Source: Microscillaceae bacterium (GTDB lineage: Bacteria; Bacteroidota; Bacteroidia; Cytophagales; Microscillaceae). Taken from it: a stretch of 64,000 nt of DNA. The DNA is taken from positions 1 through 64,000 of the forward strand of contig JANWZA010000014.1 in NCBI GenBank assembly GCA_025054775.1, written 5' to 3'. Under the pieces are notes generated by a model, which worked only from the letters and a program-made list of their open reading frames with translations, did no database searches and was not told where the DNA came from. Below, piece after piece: positions 27,040 through 36,564 of this stretch (position 1 is the stretch's first letter; each line of letters begins with the position of its first letter). Position numbers and translations under genes: made by a program.

Positions 27040-27071
27040 CAAAGGCAAAACAAGTAAAAGTTTTGCCTTTG
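27040..27071 (+). terminator. Hairpin after the HPPD gene
   Basis: CAAAGGCAAAAC (27040-27051) and GTTTTGCCTTTG (27060-27071) are perfect complements around an eight-base loop, 24 bases after the stop codon. No T-tract follows, so it may act as a 3' stabilising hairpin or a weak terminator. Confidence 0.5.
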
Positions 27072-27271
27072 AACTTCTTGGAAGCTGATGCAATAAAAAA
27101 TTTAATCTGCTTATCTACCCCTACTTAAACAACTTTACCGCACAAACTCATACCCTCTAAACGAACACCCCCAACTAAAATTAAAAACTGAAAACGACAA
27201 AGTGTAATTTTACGTTATATCTAAAAAATACTTAAAAATTCATCTAACTTTTTGTCTTTCGCCTAATTTTT

Positions 27272-29080
27272 ATGAAAAAACTTTTGTGTCTGTTTTGCCT
27301 TGCCTTCGCAAAAATGTATTTGTTTGCCCAAACCCAAGATGTAGAACTAGCAGAACAATATTTTACCCAAAATGAATTTGAAAAAGCCCTTGCCATGTAT
27401 GAAAAAGTAGCTAAATATCCACAGCATCTTGCTTCTATTTACAAGAATTATTTAGCTACGCTTATTCAACTTAAACAATGGAAGGAAGCCGAAAAATTAA
27501 CCAAAAAAATGACCAAAGATTACCCCGAAGACTTTGGCTATAAAGTTGACGCGGCTTGGCTCTTAGAATTACAAGGCAAAACCCAAAAAGCAGAAGAGGA
27601 ATACAACAAACTGATAAATGACAATAGAAAAAATAGTGAACAAACCATTCAACTAGCTAATAAATTCTTGAAATTAGCCAAACCTGAATTAGCTGAGAAA
27701 ACTTACCTACAAGCTCGCAAAACTAACCGAGATAAGAATGCCTTCGCCGCTGAACTAGCCGAAGTATATGGCATTATGAATAGCCTTGATGCAATGATTA
27801 ACGAATACCTCAACATGGTTATTAATGACAAAACTAACCTTGAATTTGTGCGGGGGGCCTTGCAAGACCATCTTTCCAAACAGGAAGATTATGACAAATT
27901 AGAGCGCATTTTATTAGATAGACTGCAAAAAGATAGTAGTGAACTAACGTACAACGAACTGCTTTTATGGTTGTATTTGCAACAAAAATTATTCCATCGT
28001 GCCTTTATCCAAGCAAGAGCCATTGACAGACGCTACAAACTAGAGGGTAGTGAAATTTTGAATATCGGCAACATTGCTATGAAAAATGGGGACTACAAAA
28101 GTGCTATGACTATGTTTGAATACATCGTTAAAGAGTACCCACGTAGTAGCAATTATTCTATTGCCCGCAACTACTACCTTAAAGCCAAAGAACAAGTAGT
28201 TACACAAAACTACCCTATTGTGAAAGAGGAAGTGCAGTCGCTTGTTCAAGATTATGATAAACTAATTACTGAACTTGGTAAAAGCTACCACACTACCGAA
28301 GCCATGCGTAGCAAAGCATTACTTTTAGCTTTTTATTTAGATGAAAAAGATAAAGCCATTGAACAATTAAACGAAGCCATTGAATTAGCTAAAAGTAATC
28401 TGAATTTTGTAGCACAATGTAAAATTGACCTTGGCGATATTTACCTACTCAAAGGAGAAGACTGGGAATCCACTTTGCTCTATTCACAAGTAGAAAAAAT
28501 GCGTAAAGATTCGCCTTTGGGCTATGAAGCCAAGCTACGTAATGCTAAACTTTCTTATTTCAAAGGTGATTTTGAGTTAGCCCAAGAGCATTTAGACATC
28601 CTAAAAGAAGCTACTACTCGTGAAATTGCCAATGATGCTATGGAGTTGAGTTTGCTTATTCAAGATAATACCGTTTTTGATACTCTCGGGCTAGCACTCA
28701 AAGAATATGCTCATATAGAGTTACTGATATTTCAGCACAAAGCTGATGAAGCCTTAGAAAGATTAGACAAAATGCTTAAAGATTTTCCTAATCATAGCCT
28801 CACCGATGAAATTTATTACCAAAGAGCCAAAATTTTGCTCAAAATGGGCAAATACGAGCAAGCTATCCAAAGTTTGGAAAAAATCCTAGCCCTCTATCCT
28901 GACGATATTCTAGGAGACGATGCTAATTTTTTAATAGGCAAAATTTATGAAGAGAATCTAAAAAATAAGGAAAAAGCTATGGAATATTACAAAGCCCATC
29001 TTACTAAATATCCTGCCAGTGTGTATTTGGCTGAAGCACGTAAACGTTTCAGAATTTTGCGTGGCGACGTGGTAAATTGA
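27272..29080 (+). CDS. Exported tetratricopeptide-repeat protein
   Basis: A 602-residue protein with a signal peptide (MKKLLCLFCLAFAKMYLFAQ). The mature part is built of TPR units over its whole length, for example AEQYFTQNEFEKALAMYEKV (23-42), GDYKSAMTMFEYIVKEYP near 275, and YYQRAKILLKMGKYEQAI, with a final YYKAHLTKYPASVYLAEAR. This resembles the large periplasmic TPR proteins of Bacteroidota that scaffold envelope complexes. No enzyme domain is visible. It is followed 111 bases later by the ferritin gene; a functional link is not evident. Confidence 0.75.
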   Translation: MKKLLCLFCLAFAKMYLFAQTQDVELAEQYFTQNEFEKALAMYEKVAKYPQHLASIYKNYLATLIQLKQWKEAEKLTKKMTKDYPEDFGYKVDAAWLLELQGKTQKAEEEYNKLINDNRKNSEQTIQLANKFLKLAKPELAEKTYLQARKTNRDKNAFAAELAEVYGIMNSLDAMINEYLNMVINDKTNLEFVRGALQDHLSKQEDYDKLERILLDRLQKDSSELTYNELLLWLYLQQKLFHRAFIQARAIDRRYKLEGSEILNIGNIAMKNGDYKSAMTMFEYIVKEYPRSSNYSIARNYYLKAKEQVVTQNYPIVKEEVQSLVQDYDKLITELGKSYHTTEAMRSKALLLAFYLDEKDKAIEQLNEAIELAKSNLNFVAQCKIDLGDIYLLKGEDWESTLLYSQVEKMRKDSPLGYEAKLRNAKLSYFKGDFELAQEHLDILKEATTREIANDAMELSLLIQDNTVFDTLGLALKEYAHIELLIFQHKADEALERLDKMLKDFPNHSLTDEIYYQRAKILLKMGKYEQAIQSLEKILALYPDDILGDDANFLIGKIYEENLKNKEKAMEYYKAHLTKYPASVYLAEARKRFRILRGDVVN

Positions 29081-29191
29081 TTTTTAACTCACGCTTGATA
29101 AGTTTTGCCCTGTTTTTTTTTCAAACTTTTTGCTCGGCATTTAGGTTAAACAATATAGTTAATTTTTTAATGTTTAATTTATTTTATTTTT

Positions 29192-29701
29192 ATGCTATCC
29201 GAGAATATTCAAAAACTTCTGAACGAACATTTGGGCAAAGAGTTTTATGCCTCTAAAGCCTATTTGGCTATGGCTTCATGGTGTGATGTGAACTCTTGGC
29301 AAGGTGCTGCCGAATTTTTATACAAAGGAGCAGAGGACGAGCGCGAACATATGCTCAAAATATTTAGGTATATCAATGACAATGGTGGGCATGCTCAAGT
29401 CCCTGCTACTCCCGAACCTCCTGTAAATTACAATTCCTTGCATGAAATATTTAAGAATGTTCTAGAACTAGAAATGTCAGTGGCTAATGCCATACATCAA
29501 ATTGTAGAGGCAAGTTTAACAGAAAAAGATTACCCCACATTTTTATTTTTGCAGGAATATGTAAAAGAACAACAGCAAGCTGAGCAAACAGCACGTAAAA
29601 TCTTGAACCTCTTTGAAAAATTCGGCGATGAGCGTGAACGAGATTTGTTTTTTGTAGATAAATACATCAAAAAATGGTTTGTAGATAATAAAGAAGAGTA
29701 A
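29192..29701 (+). CDS. ftnA: Ferritin (iron storage)
   Basis: A 169-residue four-helix ferritin without haem ligands. The ferroxidase residues are visible: Glu17 (GKEFYASKAYL), Glu50 and His53 (EDEREHM), a Glu in LELEMSV near 94, and the YVKEQQQAEQ motif near 125-134. The protein assembles into a 24-subunit shell that oxidises and stores Fe(II). Length and motifs match bacterial FtnA. A strong hairpin with a T-tract follows directly. Confidence 0.93.
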   Translation: MLSENIQKLLNEHLGKEFYASKAYLAMASWCDVNSWQGAAEFLYKGAEDEREHMLKIFRYINDNGGHAQVPATPEPPVNYNSLHEIFKNVLELEMSVANAIHQIVEASLTEKDYPTFLFLQEYVKEQQQAEQTARKILNLFEKFGDERERDLFFVDKYIKKWFVDNKEE

Positions 29702-29711
29702 AAAACCGCTC

Positions 29712-29770
29712 TAGGCAGATACAGCCTTACTTATTTCAATAAAATTGGCGTTGTATCTGCCTAATTTTTG
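29712..29770 (+). terminator. Rho-independent terminator after ferritin
   Basis: TAGGCAGATACA (29712-29723) and TGTATCTGCCTA (29752-29763) pair perfectly over 12 bases around a 28-base loop, followed by ATTTTTG. It begins 11 bases after the ferritin stop. Confidence 0.75.
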
Positions 29771-29945
29771 TTTGTGAGTTCTTAACAAGTCATAAAAAAA
29801 AAGCAACTTTTCTACTGTTTTTATTAAAAAAAACTTTCATACTTTACCTTATTTAGTTGAATTCTAAAAAAAACATCAAAAATTTGCAAGGTTCAAAATA
29901 ATTCTGCATATTGCCTCTAATTTGTATCACTTACCTAAAAATATT

Positions 29946-30623
29946 ATGAGAATCACACCGATTGAAATACGTCAAAAAACTTTTGAACGGCAGTCTTTTG
30001 GCGGTTACAACAAACAAGATGTAAATAATTTTCTACTCCTCCTTTCCCAAGAATGGGAAAAAATACATGACGAGAACAAAGAACTTAAAATTCGGATTGA
30101 TATTCTAGAAAAAGAAAATGCTAAACTCAAAGAAGTAGAGAACTCCCTATTCAAGACCCTCAAAACCGCCGAAGACACTAGTACGAACATGATAGACCAA
30201 GCTCGGAAGACAGCCGAACTCAAGATTCGTGAGGCACAGCTCAAGTCCGATGCTATATTGAATGATGCGCGTAGCCAAGCTAAAATGATTGTACAAAATG
30301 CTCAAATGCGTGCCAAAAATGTATTAGACGAACTATTACAAGAAATGAAAGAAAAAGAACGGGATTACAAAGATTTGGAAAATCATCGGATAAATATTAT
30401 TCACGAACTCAAAAATTTTCTGCAAGAAATTCAAGAAAAAGTGAACAAATTCGACATGCGTGTGCCACGTACTTATATGGAAGAGCAGATTCAACGCGTA
30501 CAAGAGTTAATTGAGGAGCAGAACCAAAAAATAGATCTCAACCAATATGAGCCTACTATTGACCTAGCTACCGAAAATACTCCTACTAGTGAATACAAAA
30601 CAGACTCCTTCTTTGAAGATTGA
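29946..30623 (+). CDS. DivIVA-domain coiled-coil protein
   Basis: A 225-residue protein. The N-terminal MRITPIEIRQKTFERQSFGG with YNKQDVNNFL is the DivIVA/GpsB lipid- and partner-binding head. Coiled coil occupies about residues 35-75 and 95-190, with helix-rich AQLKSDAILNDARSQAKMI between. Family members mark curved membrane or organise cell-wall synthesis sites; in Bacteroidota the role is poorly defined. The start is the ATG at 29946; the frame is open eight codons further to a TTG at 29922 that breaks the family pattern. The tail is acidic and disordered-looking. Confidence 0.8.
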   Translation: MRITPIEIRQKTFERQSFGGYNKQDVNNFLLLLSQEWEKIHDENKELKIRIDILEKENAKLKEVENSLFKTLKTAEDTSTNMIDQARKTAELKIREAQLKSDAILNDARSQAKMIVQNAQMRAKNVLDELLQEMKEKERDYKDLENHRINIIHELKNFLQEIQEKVNKFDMRVPRTYMEEQIQRVQELIEEQNQKIDLNQYEPTIDLATENTPTSEYKTDSFFED

Positions 30624-31008
30624 AAGCCAGCAATGCCACTTTTATCCTAAAACTTTATGCTATGCAAGATAAATCTTCAAAAAGGAAGCTAATAAGCCAA
30701 AATAGTTCATAATCTATCTATTAAGCTTAACGCGAGTTATTAGCTAAATTTTTGAAAAAGATTTAGATTAATTGAAAAAATGATTAAAATGGAATTGTGC
30801 TTTTCAAATATTTAAATCATATGGCTCAGTTACATATCCCTCAAAGTTGTCGTTGAAACTACAATTGATAAGTTTAATCAGTGTCAATTGAATATAAGAT
30901 TAGAAGTCCCAGGAACTTTATAGTCAATTTGTGTGCAGAACTGATTACCCAAGCCTTCAGAAGGCAAAAATTTAAAGTTCGCTTTTTTTAGGAAAATTAA
31001 ATCTAAAA
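30624..31008. other. Gene-free interval of 385 bases
   Basis: No convincing gene on either strand. It holds a short hairpin, GCCTT-CAG-AAGGC (30954-30966), without a T-tract. No match to tRNA, or to a promoter with both boxes, was seen. The two flanking genes converge here, so it serves as the 3' region of both. Confidence 0.5.
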
Positions 31009-31662
31009 TCAAGGGGCTAAACGTTCTATTTTCCAAGTATTGTCAGATTGTAAAGTGTATAAAATGCGATCGTGCAGGCGGCTCGGTCTGCCTTGCCAAA
31101 ATTCTATTTTTTGCGGGCTTACAGCATACCCTCCCCAATAGGGTGGACGTTGTATAAGTTCTTTCCCACTAAACTGCTGAACGTAAAACTCCCAACTTTT
31201 TTCTAAAAAATCTCTACTTTGAATAACTTGGCTTTGGGGTGAAACCCAAGCTCCAATTTGGCTATCGCGTGGTCTGCTATGAAAATAGTTGTCAGAAGTT
31301 TGTGCCGAAGCTTGCGAGGCGGTGCCTTCTATCCGTACTTGGCGCTCCAACTCTGCCCAAAAGAAAGTGAGGCAAACATGCGGATTATGAGCAATCTCTT
31401 GTCCTTTACGACTCAAGTAATTCGTATAAAATAAAAAATTTCCATTCTCTATACCTTTTAACAATACGACACGTCCTGAAGGTTTATTTTCAGCATCTAC
31501 TGTAGCTAGAAACATCGCATTTGCTTCAAGTACTTGACTATCAAGAGCTTGCTGAAACCATTTCTCAAATAATACAAGTGGATTAGGTGGCACATCAGCA
31601 ATGTCTAACGAAGCTAAGGTATATTCTTTTCTTAGATTTGCAATTTTTTCTATGCTTAACAT
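31009..31662 (-). CDS. pdxH: Pyridoxamine 5'-phosphate oxidase
   Basis: A 217-residue FMN enzyme that oxidises pyridoxine or pyridoxamine 5'-phosphate to PLP. Motifs seen: NAMFLATVDAENKPSGRVVLLKG (in part, near 48-70), FYTNYLSRKGQEIAHNP, the LERQVRIEGTA strand, YFHSRPRDSQIGAWVSPQS, and the C-terminal WQGRPSRLHDRI that closes the active site. Length and all blocks are normal. It is divergent from the DUF349 gene, and the two -7 elements overlap in the 100 bases between them. Confidence 0.95.
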   Translation of the reverse strand: MLSIEKIANLRKEYTLASLDIADVPPNPLVLFEKWFQQALDSQVLEANAMFLATVDAENKPSGRVVLLKGIENGNFLFYTNYLSRKGQEIAHNPHVCLTFFWAELERQVRIEGTASQASAQTSDNYFHSRPRDSQIGAWVSPQSQVIQSRDFLEKSWEFYVQQFSGKELIQRPPYWGGYAVSPQKIEFWQGRPSRLHDRILYTLQSDNTWKIERLAP

Positions 31663-31681
31663 AATTTTTACATTTTTTTAT

Positions 31682-31717
31682 TAACTTTGCACCCTAAAAT
31701 ACTTTTGCACAAAGTTA
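31682..31717. promoter_or_regulatory. Divergent -7 elements for pdxH and the DUF349 gene
   Basis: Plus-strand TAACTTTG (31682-31689) faces the DUF349 gene and minus-strand TAACTTTG (31717-31710) faces pdxH. They are mirror copies 20 bases apart, so the two transcripts should start within about ten bases of each other and may overlap. No TTTG is found at 19-21 bases in either direction. Confidence 0.4.
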
Positions 31718-31761
31718 AAAAATCTCTTAAAAACATTTGCTCTTATCCCTGTATTTTTGCC

Positions 31762-33873
31762 ATGCTTAACGAAAAAGAAGATATATCTTTAGAAAACACG
31801 CTAGCTAGCAACTTTGAAAATACCACCCCCTTAGTAACTCCATCGGTGGACATACAACTTGACTCTGCTTCAAAGTTACCTGAGCAAAGCGAAGAGAATA
31901 AAACAACACCTACACCTGAAGCTACTCTCAGCGAAACCATTAGCTCGGAAGTTTCGCCTCAAAGTGAAAAGAGTGATACTTCTGATATCTCAAATCTAGC
32001 ATCTGAATTGCAAAAACCTACTGCTGAGGTATCTCTTGAAACCAAACCCACTTCTGATGCTGAAACTGAACGTAAAAACGTTGAAAAAGTAGCCTCTTCC
32101 GAAACCACAGCTCAAGATATAGATTACAGCACATATACCAAAGCCGAGCTACTTAAAGCTATTACAGAATTAAGCCAACAAAAAAATATCAAAGCTACCC
32201 ACGCTCAAATTAAAAAGATGCGTTTGGCTTTTGAAGTGATTATCAACACAGAAAGAGCATTAGCCTTTGAAGCACACCTAAAAGCAGGAGGGGATGCAGC
32301 GGATTTTCAATATAATCCCCAAGACGAAGAACGAGATACCTTTTTCAAACTATACAAGCAAGTACAAGCCGCCAAAGCCAAGCAAATAGCACAACTCAGA
32401 GAAGAGCGTGCAGCTAATACCAAAGCTAAATTTGAACTTTTAGACCAATTTAGAAAACTCATCGAGCAAGAAGATAACCAAAACCTCTTTAATGAATTCA
32501 GAATTTTACAAAAACAATGGAATAGCATCGGAAAAGTAGAACCTGATAAAGCCCTTGAACTCAAAGAGAATTACAAAGCTCTTATTAAACAATTTTATGA
32601 CAAGCAAAGCATTTATGCTGAGTTACGCGACTTAGATATGAAGCGTAACCTTGACAAAAAATTGCATATTTGTGAAAGAGCAGAACAATTGGTTCAAGAG
32701 CCCTCCATCAAAAAAGCCATTGCTGAGCTTAATAAGTTGCACGAAGAGTTTAAGGCTACAGGCCCTGTACCAAAAGGAGAACAAAAAAAGATATGGCAAC
32801 GCCTGAAAAACGCCTCCGATGCTATCTATCAAAGAAAAAGAGAATACATAGCAGAACGCGAGAGAATCATCGCAGAAGCGCTAGAAAAGAAAAAGAACTT
32901 GTTAGAAAAGATACAACCTTACAAAGATTTTAATACAGATAAACTCACCGTTTGGAACGAAAAAACACGTGAATTGATAGAAATTCAAAAAGAGTGGGAT
33001 GCTATTCCTCGCATTAGCAAAAGTAAAGCAGGCGAATTGAATAAAGAATTTTGGGCGATTTTTAAGCAATTTTTTAATACTAAAAATGCTTTTTTAAGGG
33101 CTTTAGATAAGCAACGAGCTAATAACTACAAACTTAAATTAGCTCTTTGCGAACAAGCTGAAGCTCTCATAGCAGACGAGCAGGCGGATAGTAAAGAAGT
33201 GGCTGAAAAGTTAAAACAATTACAAATAGAATGGAAAAAAATAGGACCTGCTCCCGTCAAGCAACAAGAAATCATTTATGAAAGATTCAAAAAAGCTTGT
33301 GATAGCTTTTTTGAAAAGCGTAGAAATCAAATAATTTCAAGTGAGAAGCAATATGAGCTAAACTTGAAAGCCAAACAAGAATTATGTAAGAAAATAGATG
33401 CAACTAATATTGAGAGTGCAGAACAGGTTACCATCTTTGATGAATTTATTAACGAATGGAAAAGCATTGGCTTTGTGCCTAAAAAAAATATGAAGGAAAT
33501 TTTACAGAGGTTTGAGATTGCAATGTACCGTCTTATAGAACGTGCAAAAGGATTGAGTAATTCCGAAAAGAAACAAATGCGTTTTGACTTGCAACTCAAA
33601 CTTTCAGAAAGCGGTATTGATAAAGATTTCAGTAAAAAAGCAGGACAAAAAGAAAGTATTTTGAAACGGAAGATTGCTAAGTTAGAAAATGATATAGCAA
33701 CACTTAAAAATAACTTAGGATTTCTGCAAAACTCAAAATCCTCTTCAGCAGAAAAACTTCGCCAAGATATGAATGCCAAAATTGCTGAGTCCGAGAATGA
33801 ACTAGCTTTGTTAAAAAATCAGCTAAAACTTTTACAAAGTAAATTGGGAGAAAAAACTGAAAAAAAAGTATAA
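31762..33873 (+). CDS. DUF349 repeat protein
   Basis: A 703-residue, highly charged helical protein. After an acidic, Ser/Thr/Glu-rich, disordered-looking stretch of about 125 residues it carries about five DUF349 units, recognised by phrases such as ILQKQWNSIGKVEPD, LHEEFKATGPVPKGEQKKI, IQKEWDAIPRISKSKAGEL, LQIEWKKIGPAPVKQQ and INEWKSIGFVPKKNM. The last 90 residues form a coiled coil. DUF349 proteins are widespread in Bacteroidota, but no activity is established. The frame is open upstream to a TTG at 31687; the ATG at 31762 (MLNEKEDISLENT) gives the natural acidic start. Confidence 0.8.
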   Translation: MLNEKEDISLENTLASNFENTTPLVTPSVDIQLDSASKLPEQSEENKTTPTPEATLSETISSEVSPQSEKSDTSDISNLASELQKPTAEVSLETKPTSDAETERKNVEKVASSETTAQDIDYSTYTKAELLKAITELSQQKNIKATHAQIKKMRLAFEVIINTERALAFEAHLKAGGDAADFQYNPQDEERDTFFKLYKQVQAAKAKQIAQLREERAANTKAKFELLDQFRKLIEQEDNQNLFNEFRILQKQWNSIGKVEPDKALELKENYKALIKQFYDKQSIYAELRDLDMKRNLDKKLHICERAEQLVQEPSIKKAIAELNKLHEEFKATGPVPKGEQKKIWQRLKNASDAIYQRKREYIAERERIIAEALEKKKNLLEKIQPYKDFNTDKLTVWNEKTRELIEIQKEWDAIPRISKSKAGELNKEFWAIFKQFFNTKNAFLRALDKQRANNYKLKLALCEQAEALIADEQADSKEVAEKLKQLQIEWKKIGPAPVKQQEIIYERFKKACDSFFEKRRNQIISSEKQYELNLKAKQELCKKIDATNIESAEQVTIFDEFINEWKSIGFVPKKNMKEILQRFEIAMYRLIERAKGLSNSEKKQMRFDLQLKLSESGIDKDFSKKAGQKESILKRKIAKLENDIATLKNNLGFLQNSKSSSAEKLRQDMNAKIAESENELALLKNQLKLLQSKLGEKTEKKV

Positions 33874-33879
33874 AAAAAT

Positions 33880-33910
33880 TTTGTCAGTTCAAAAAAAAAC
33901 TTTACCTTTG
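33880..33910 (+). promoter_or_regulatory. Promoter of tRNA-Thr
   Basis: TTTG (33880-33883), 19 bases, TACCTTTG (33903-33910): an exact consensus match that starts seven bases after the upstream stop codon. Predicted transcription begins about 15 bases before the mature tRNA. Confidence 0.75.
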
Positions 33911-33932
33911 CACCACTAAAAAAATAAAGAAA

Positions 33933-34005
<73 letters not shown>

Positions 34006-34015
34006 CTTATTAATA

Positions 34016-34066
34016 AAAATGCAAACTTAAATACTAAGGATATTAAGTTTGCATTTTAGTTTTTTT
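34016..34066 (+). terminator. Terminator of tRNA-Thr
   Basis: AAAATGCAAACTTAA (34016-34030) and TTAAGTTTGCATTTT (34043-34057) are perfect 15-base complements around a 12-base loop, followed by AGTTTTTTT. It begins 11 bases after the tRNA. Confidence 0.85.
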
Positions 34067-34169
34067 ATGATCATTAGGTAAAGCATTTGGCTTTTTACAA
34101 ATTACAAACGTCTATAAATCAGCTTATTTTGTTTGGGATATTGTTCACGTCATATCATTTCTCCTGCTC

Positions 34170-35069
34170 TCATCTTTTGCTTCTACGGTTTACTTTCTTA
34201 AACCATGTACTCCATTGGTTATAGTTTTCTAGCTCTCGCTCAAGCGAGTCTGCTAATTTAGGAAAAAAATTGATACCCGTCTCCTTTTCTACTTCTGCTA
34301 TAGTTAAGGCATACTCATGAATAGGTTTGGTAATTACTGCATTAGGCATAATAAAGCCAATTCCCTTTTTTTCGGGTTCAGTAATATCTACAACTACCTT
34401 ATAATAAGCAGGTGGTACACTAACTTTGTTTCTTTTACCAATTTTCTTCATTTTACCTTTTAAGACCGGACCTGTAACTATTAAAAGACTTTTGTCTCTT
34501 TTAGCCCATTCGCGTATAGTCTCCTCTAATATTCGCCATCCTTCCCGATTAAGCTCGGGAACTTGTGGGCTCATATTGCTCATGTAAAATGTTTCGGACA
34601 TTGCTTCTTGCGAGAAAGCAAAATCGCCTGCGGGAGCTAAATGCCCGCGGTCATATCCGCTTCCGCGATAGTCCTCAGGGAGGCTTGAGCCCGTAGGGAC
34701 GGCAGGGTCAGGTCTAAAATCGTTTCCACGTTCAGCTTCTTTTTGTAATTCACGAGCATCTAACTGGTAGGCTACCCATTTAGCTTGTTCATGTTCTTCG
34801 CTGTAGCAAAGAGTATAATGCGTATGCCGCACAATGATTTCATCCGAACTAAACTCAGGAATTTCTAATCCCTCTTCCTGTACTTTCCCTTGCTTGTATT
34901 CCTTCTGTTCCTTTTTCTTAAAAATGGGCTCTTGCAGAGTATTGCTAGAGTCTTTTGAAGGAACAGGTTCATATTCTTCAGACTTGCGATTGAAGTAAAA
35001 AAAAGCAACAACGACTATAAGGATGGCTACAATACTCATCCCAAATAAATTAGGTTTAAGGGAAAACAT
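34170..35069 (-). CDS. Membrane-anchored DNA/RNA non-specific endonuclease
   Basis: A 299-residue protein of the Serratia-nuclease (NUC1/EndA) family. The active site reads YDRGHLAPAGDF near residues 138-149, with the general-base His in DRGH, and the metal-binding Asn lies in YMSNMSPQVPELNREGW. A single hydrophobic segment at residues 9-27 anchors it, followed by a charged linker of about 55 residues, so the catalytic domain should face the periplasm. It may degrade incoming DNA or serve nutrition. It is alone on the minus strand with a TAnnTTTG element upstream. Confidence 0.88.
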   Translation of the reverse strand: MFSLKPNLFGMSIVAILIVVVAFFYFNRKSEEYEPVPSKDSSNTLQEPIFKKKEQKEYKQGKVQEEGLEIPEFSSDEIIVRHTHYTLCYSEEHEQAKWVAYQLDARELQKEAERGNDFRPDPAVPTGSSLPEDYRGSGYDRGHLAPAGDFAFSQEAMSETFYMSNMSPQVPELNREGWRILEETIREWAKRDKSLLIVTGPVLKGKMKKIGKRNKVSVPPAYYKVVVDITEPEKKGIGFIMPNAVITKPIHEYALTIAEVEKETGINFFPKLADSLERELENYNQWSTWFKKVNRRSKR

Positions 35070-35120
35070 AGGTTATGTTCGTGCAAAAAGGATATAACAT
35101 TTAAGAAACTATACAATAAG

Positions 35121-35128
35121 CAAAAGTA
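35121..35128 (-). promoter_or_regulatory. Probable -7 element of the nuclease gene
   Basis: Minus strand TACTTTTG, an exact TAnnTTTG match, 51 bases before the ATG at 35069. The upstream TTTG box is not found. Confidence 0.35.
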
Positions 35129-35260
35129 ATAAAACTTTTCGTTTTCTGATTAATTTACTTCTATTTTTTCTCCAAACCCTCGAAACCAATAGATACCTAC
35201 CTATATTCTTATTGTACAAGAAGCACCAAGTTATTCATATCTTTATTTCGGCTTTTTTGC

Positions 35261-35268
35261 TAATTTTG
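35261..35268 (+). promoter_or_regulatory. Probable -7 element of the bestrophin gene
   Basis: TAATTTTG, exact TAnnTTTG, 40 bases before the ATG at 35309. No TTTG at the expected spacing upstream. Confidence 0.4.
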
Positions 35269-35308
35269 TATTCAAAAATATATCAAAAAATACAATTTAA
35301 CCAAAGTT

Positions 35309-36184
35309 ATGCCTGCTAAGCGAAAAAAATTGCAAGCTACTCGTACCATGTTTTTTCACCAATCTATGTGGGATATTACTACCTTGGTGAGTCTTTTAGA
35401 TGGTATGATTATTTTGGGCTTTTATACTTATTTTTTGGTATATCTAAATTACGAAGTGTTTGAATTAAAATTGAAAATGACGGGAGTAGTACACTCTATT
35501 TTAGGTTTAGCGTTGGGTTTGTTACTCGTATTCAGGACGAATACGGCCTATGAGCGTTGGTGGGAGGGGAGACGTATGTGGGGTAGTTTGATTAACAATT
35601 CGCGAAATTTTGCAATCAAAGTTAATGCTTTTTTTACTCAACCTCAAGACCGCGAGTTTTTCAAAAGGCATATTCCCGCTTTCGCTTTTGCCCTCAAACA
35701 TCACCTTCGCGATAATTCTGATGTTAATAATCTACATTCGCTCACTTCCCAAGATAAACAAGCACTGGCTAATGCCCAAAATTTGCCTTCTATGATTGTA
35801 AAACGTATGTATGAATTAGTGGCTTTGCGTAATAATGATAATTCATTGCACGAGTCTCATTTATTGAGCTTAGATGCTCACCTCAAAGAATTTGTAGATG
35901 TTATGGGAGCCTGCGACCGTATTCGGAGCACACCTATGCCTCAAGCATATAACACTCACCTTAATCAATTTCTTAACCTTTACACCATTTCTTTGCCATT
36001 TAGCCTAATACATGACCTGAAATACTGGACTATTTTGGTAGTAGTTTTTACTTTTTATGCCTTAGCAGGGCTAAAACTTATCGGAGAGGAAATTGAAGAC
36101 CCGTTTGGAAAAGATATCAACGATTTACCTTTAGATGCTATTTGCCAAAGTATAGAACGAAGCGTGAATGAAATTTTAGCTTAA
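35309..36184 (+). CDS. Bestrophin-family (UPF0187/YneE) ion channel
   Basis: A 291-residue membrane protein with segments near residues 30-50, 60-78, 220-235 and 240-258. The signature FRTNTAYERWWEGRRMWG near residue 73 is the core of bacterial bestrophins, which form pentameric channels. Also present are LPFSLIHDLKYW and the C-terminal EEIEDPFGKDINDLPLD, the usual family end. Which ion is conducted cannot be told. The gene stands alone, divergent from the nuclease gene. Confidence 0.88.
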   Translation: MPAKRKKLQATRTMFFHQSMWDITTLVSLLDGMIILGFYTYFLVYLNYEVFELKLKMTGVVHSILGLALGLLLVFRTNTAYERWWEGRRMWGSLINNSRNFAIKVNAFFTQPQDREFFKRHIPAFAFALKHHLRDNSDVNNLHSLTSQDKQALANAQNLPSMIVKRMYELVALRNNDNSLHESHLLSLDAHLKEFVDVMGACDRIRSTPMPQAYNTHLNQFLNLYTISLPFSLIHDLKYWTILVVVFTFYALAGLKLIGEEIEDPFGKDINDLPLDAICQSIERSVNEILA

Positions 36185-36564
36185 AAGCTAAATAAAAGTG
36201 AGTGAGTGTTGTTCAGAAAATTTAACAGTAAATTATTTTGCTTGTAAAAAAATGAATGAATAAGAGTAATCAGTTTGAGGACATAAGAAATGTTGAATTA
36301 TATTACCAACTTTTAGGACTCATTTTTTGCAAAAAGTCTTCCGTTGTTCAATAGACTCCACGATACAAAAATCCTACTTGTAAGATTTACCAGACCTACT
36401 GACAAGCTAACTTACTTAGATTTGACTCAAACCTATGAGTTTGAGAAATCTTATTTTAATTGAATATGCTTTTGGGTATTCAAAAAAAAATACTTGCTTT
36501 TAAGCCTTTTGCTTAAAAAAGTGTATATTTGCAGGCAAAAATTAGTACAAATTTAAGAAATTTT
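36185..36564. other. Intergenic region with the icmF -7 element and a small palindrome
   Basis: No gene is visible in the 380 bases. TATATTTG at 36524-36531 is an exact TAnnTTTG, 33 bases before the icmF ATG. Just upstream, TTTTAAGC (36498-36505) and GCTTAAAA (36511-36518) form an inverted repeat where the -33 box would be expected; no TTTG has the right spacing. A repressor or activator site overlapping the promoter is possible. Confidence 0.4.
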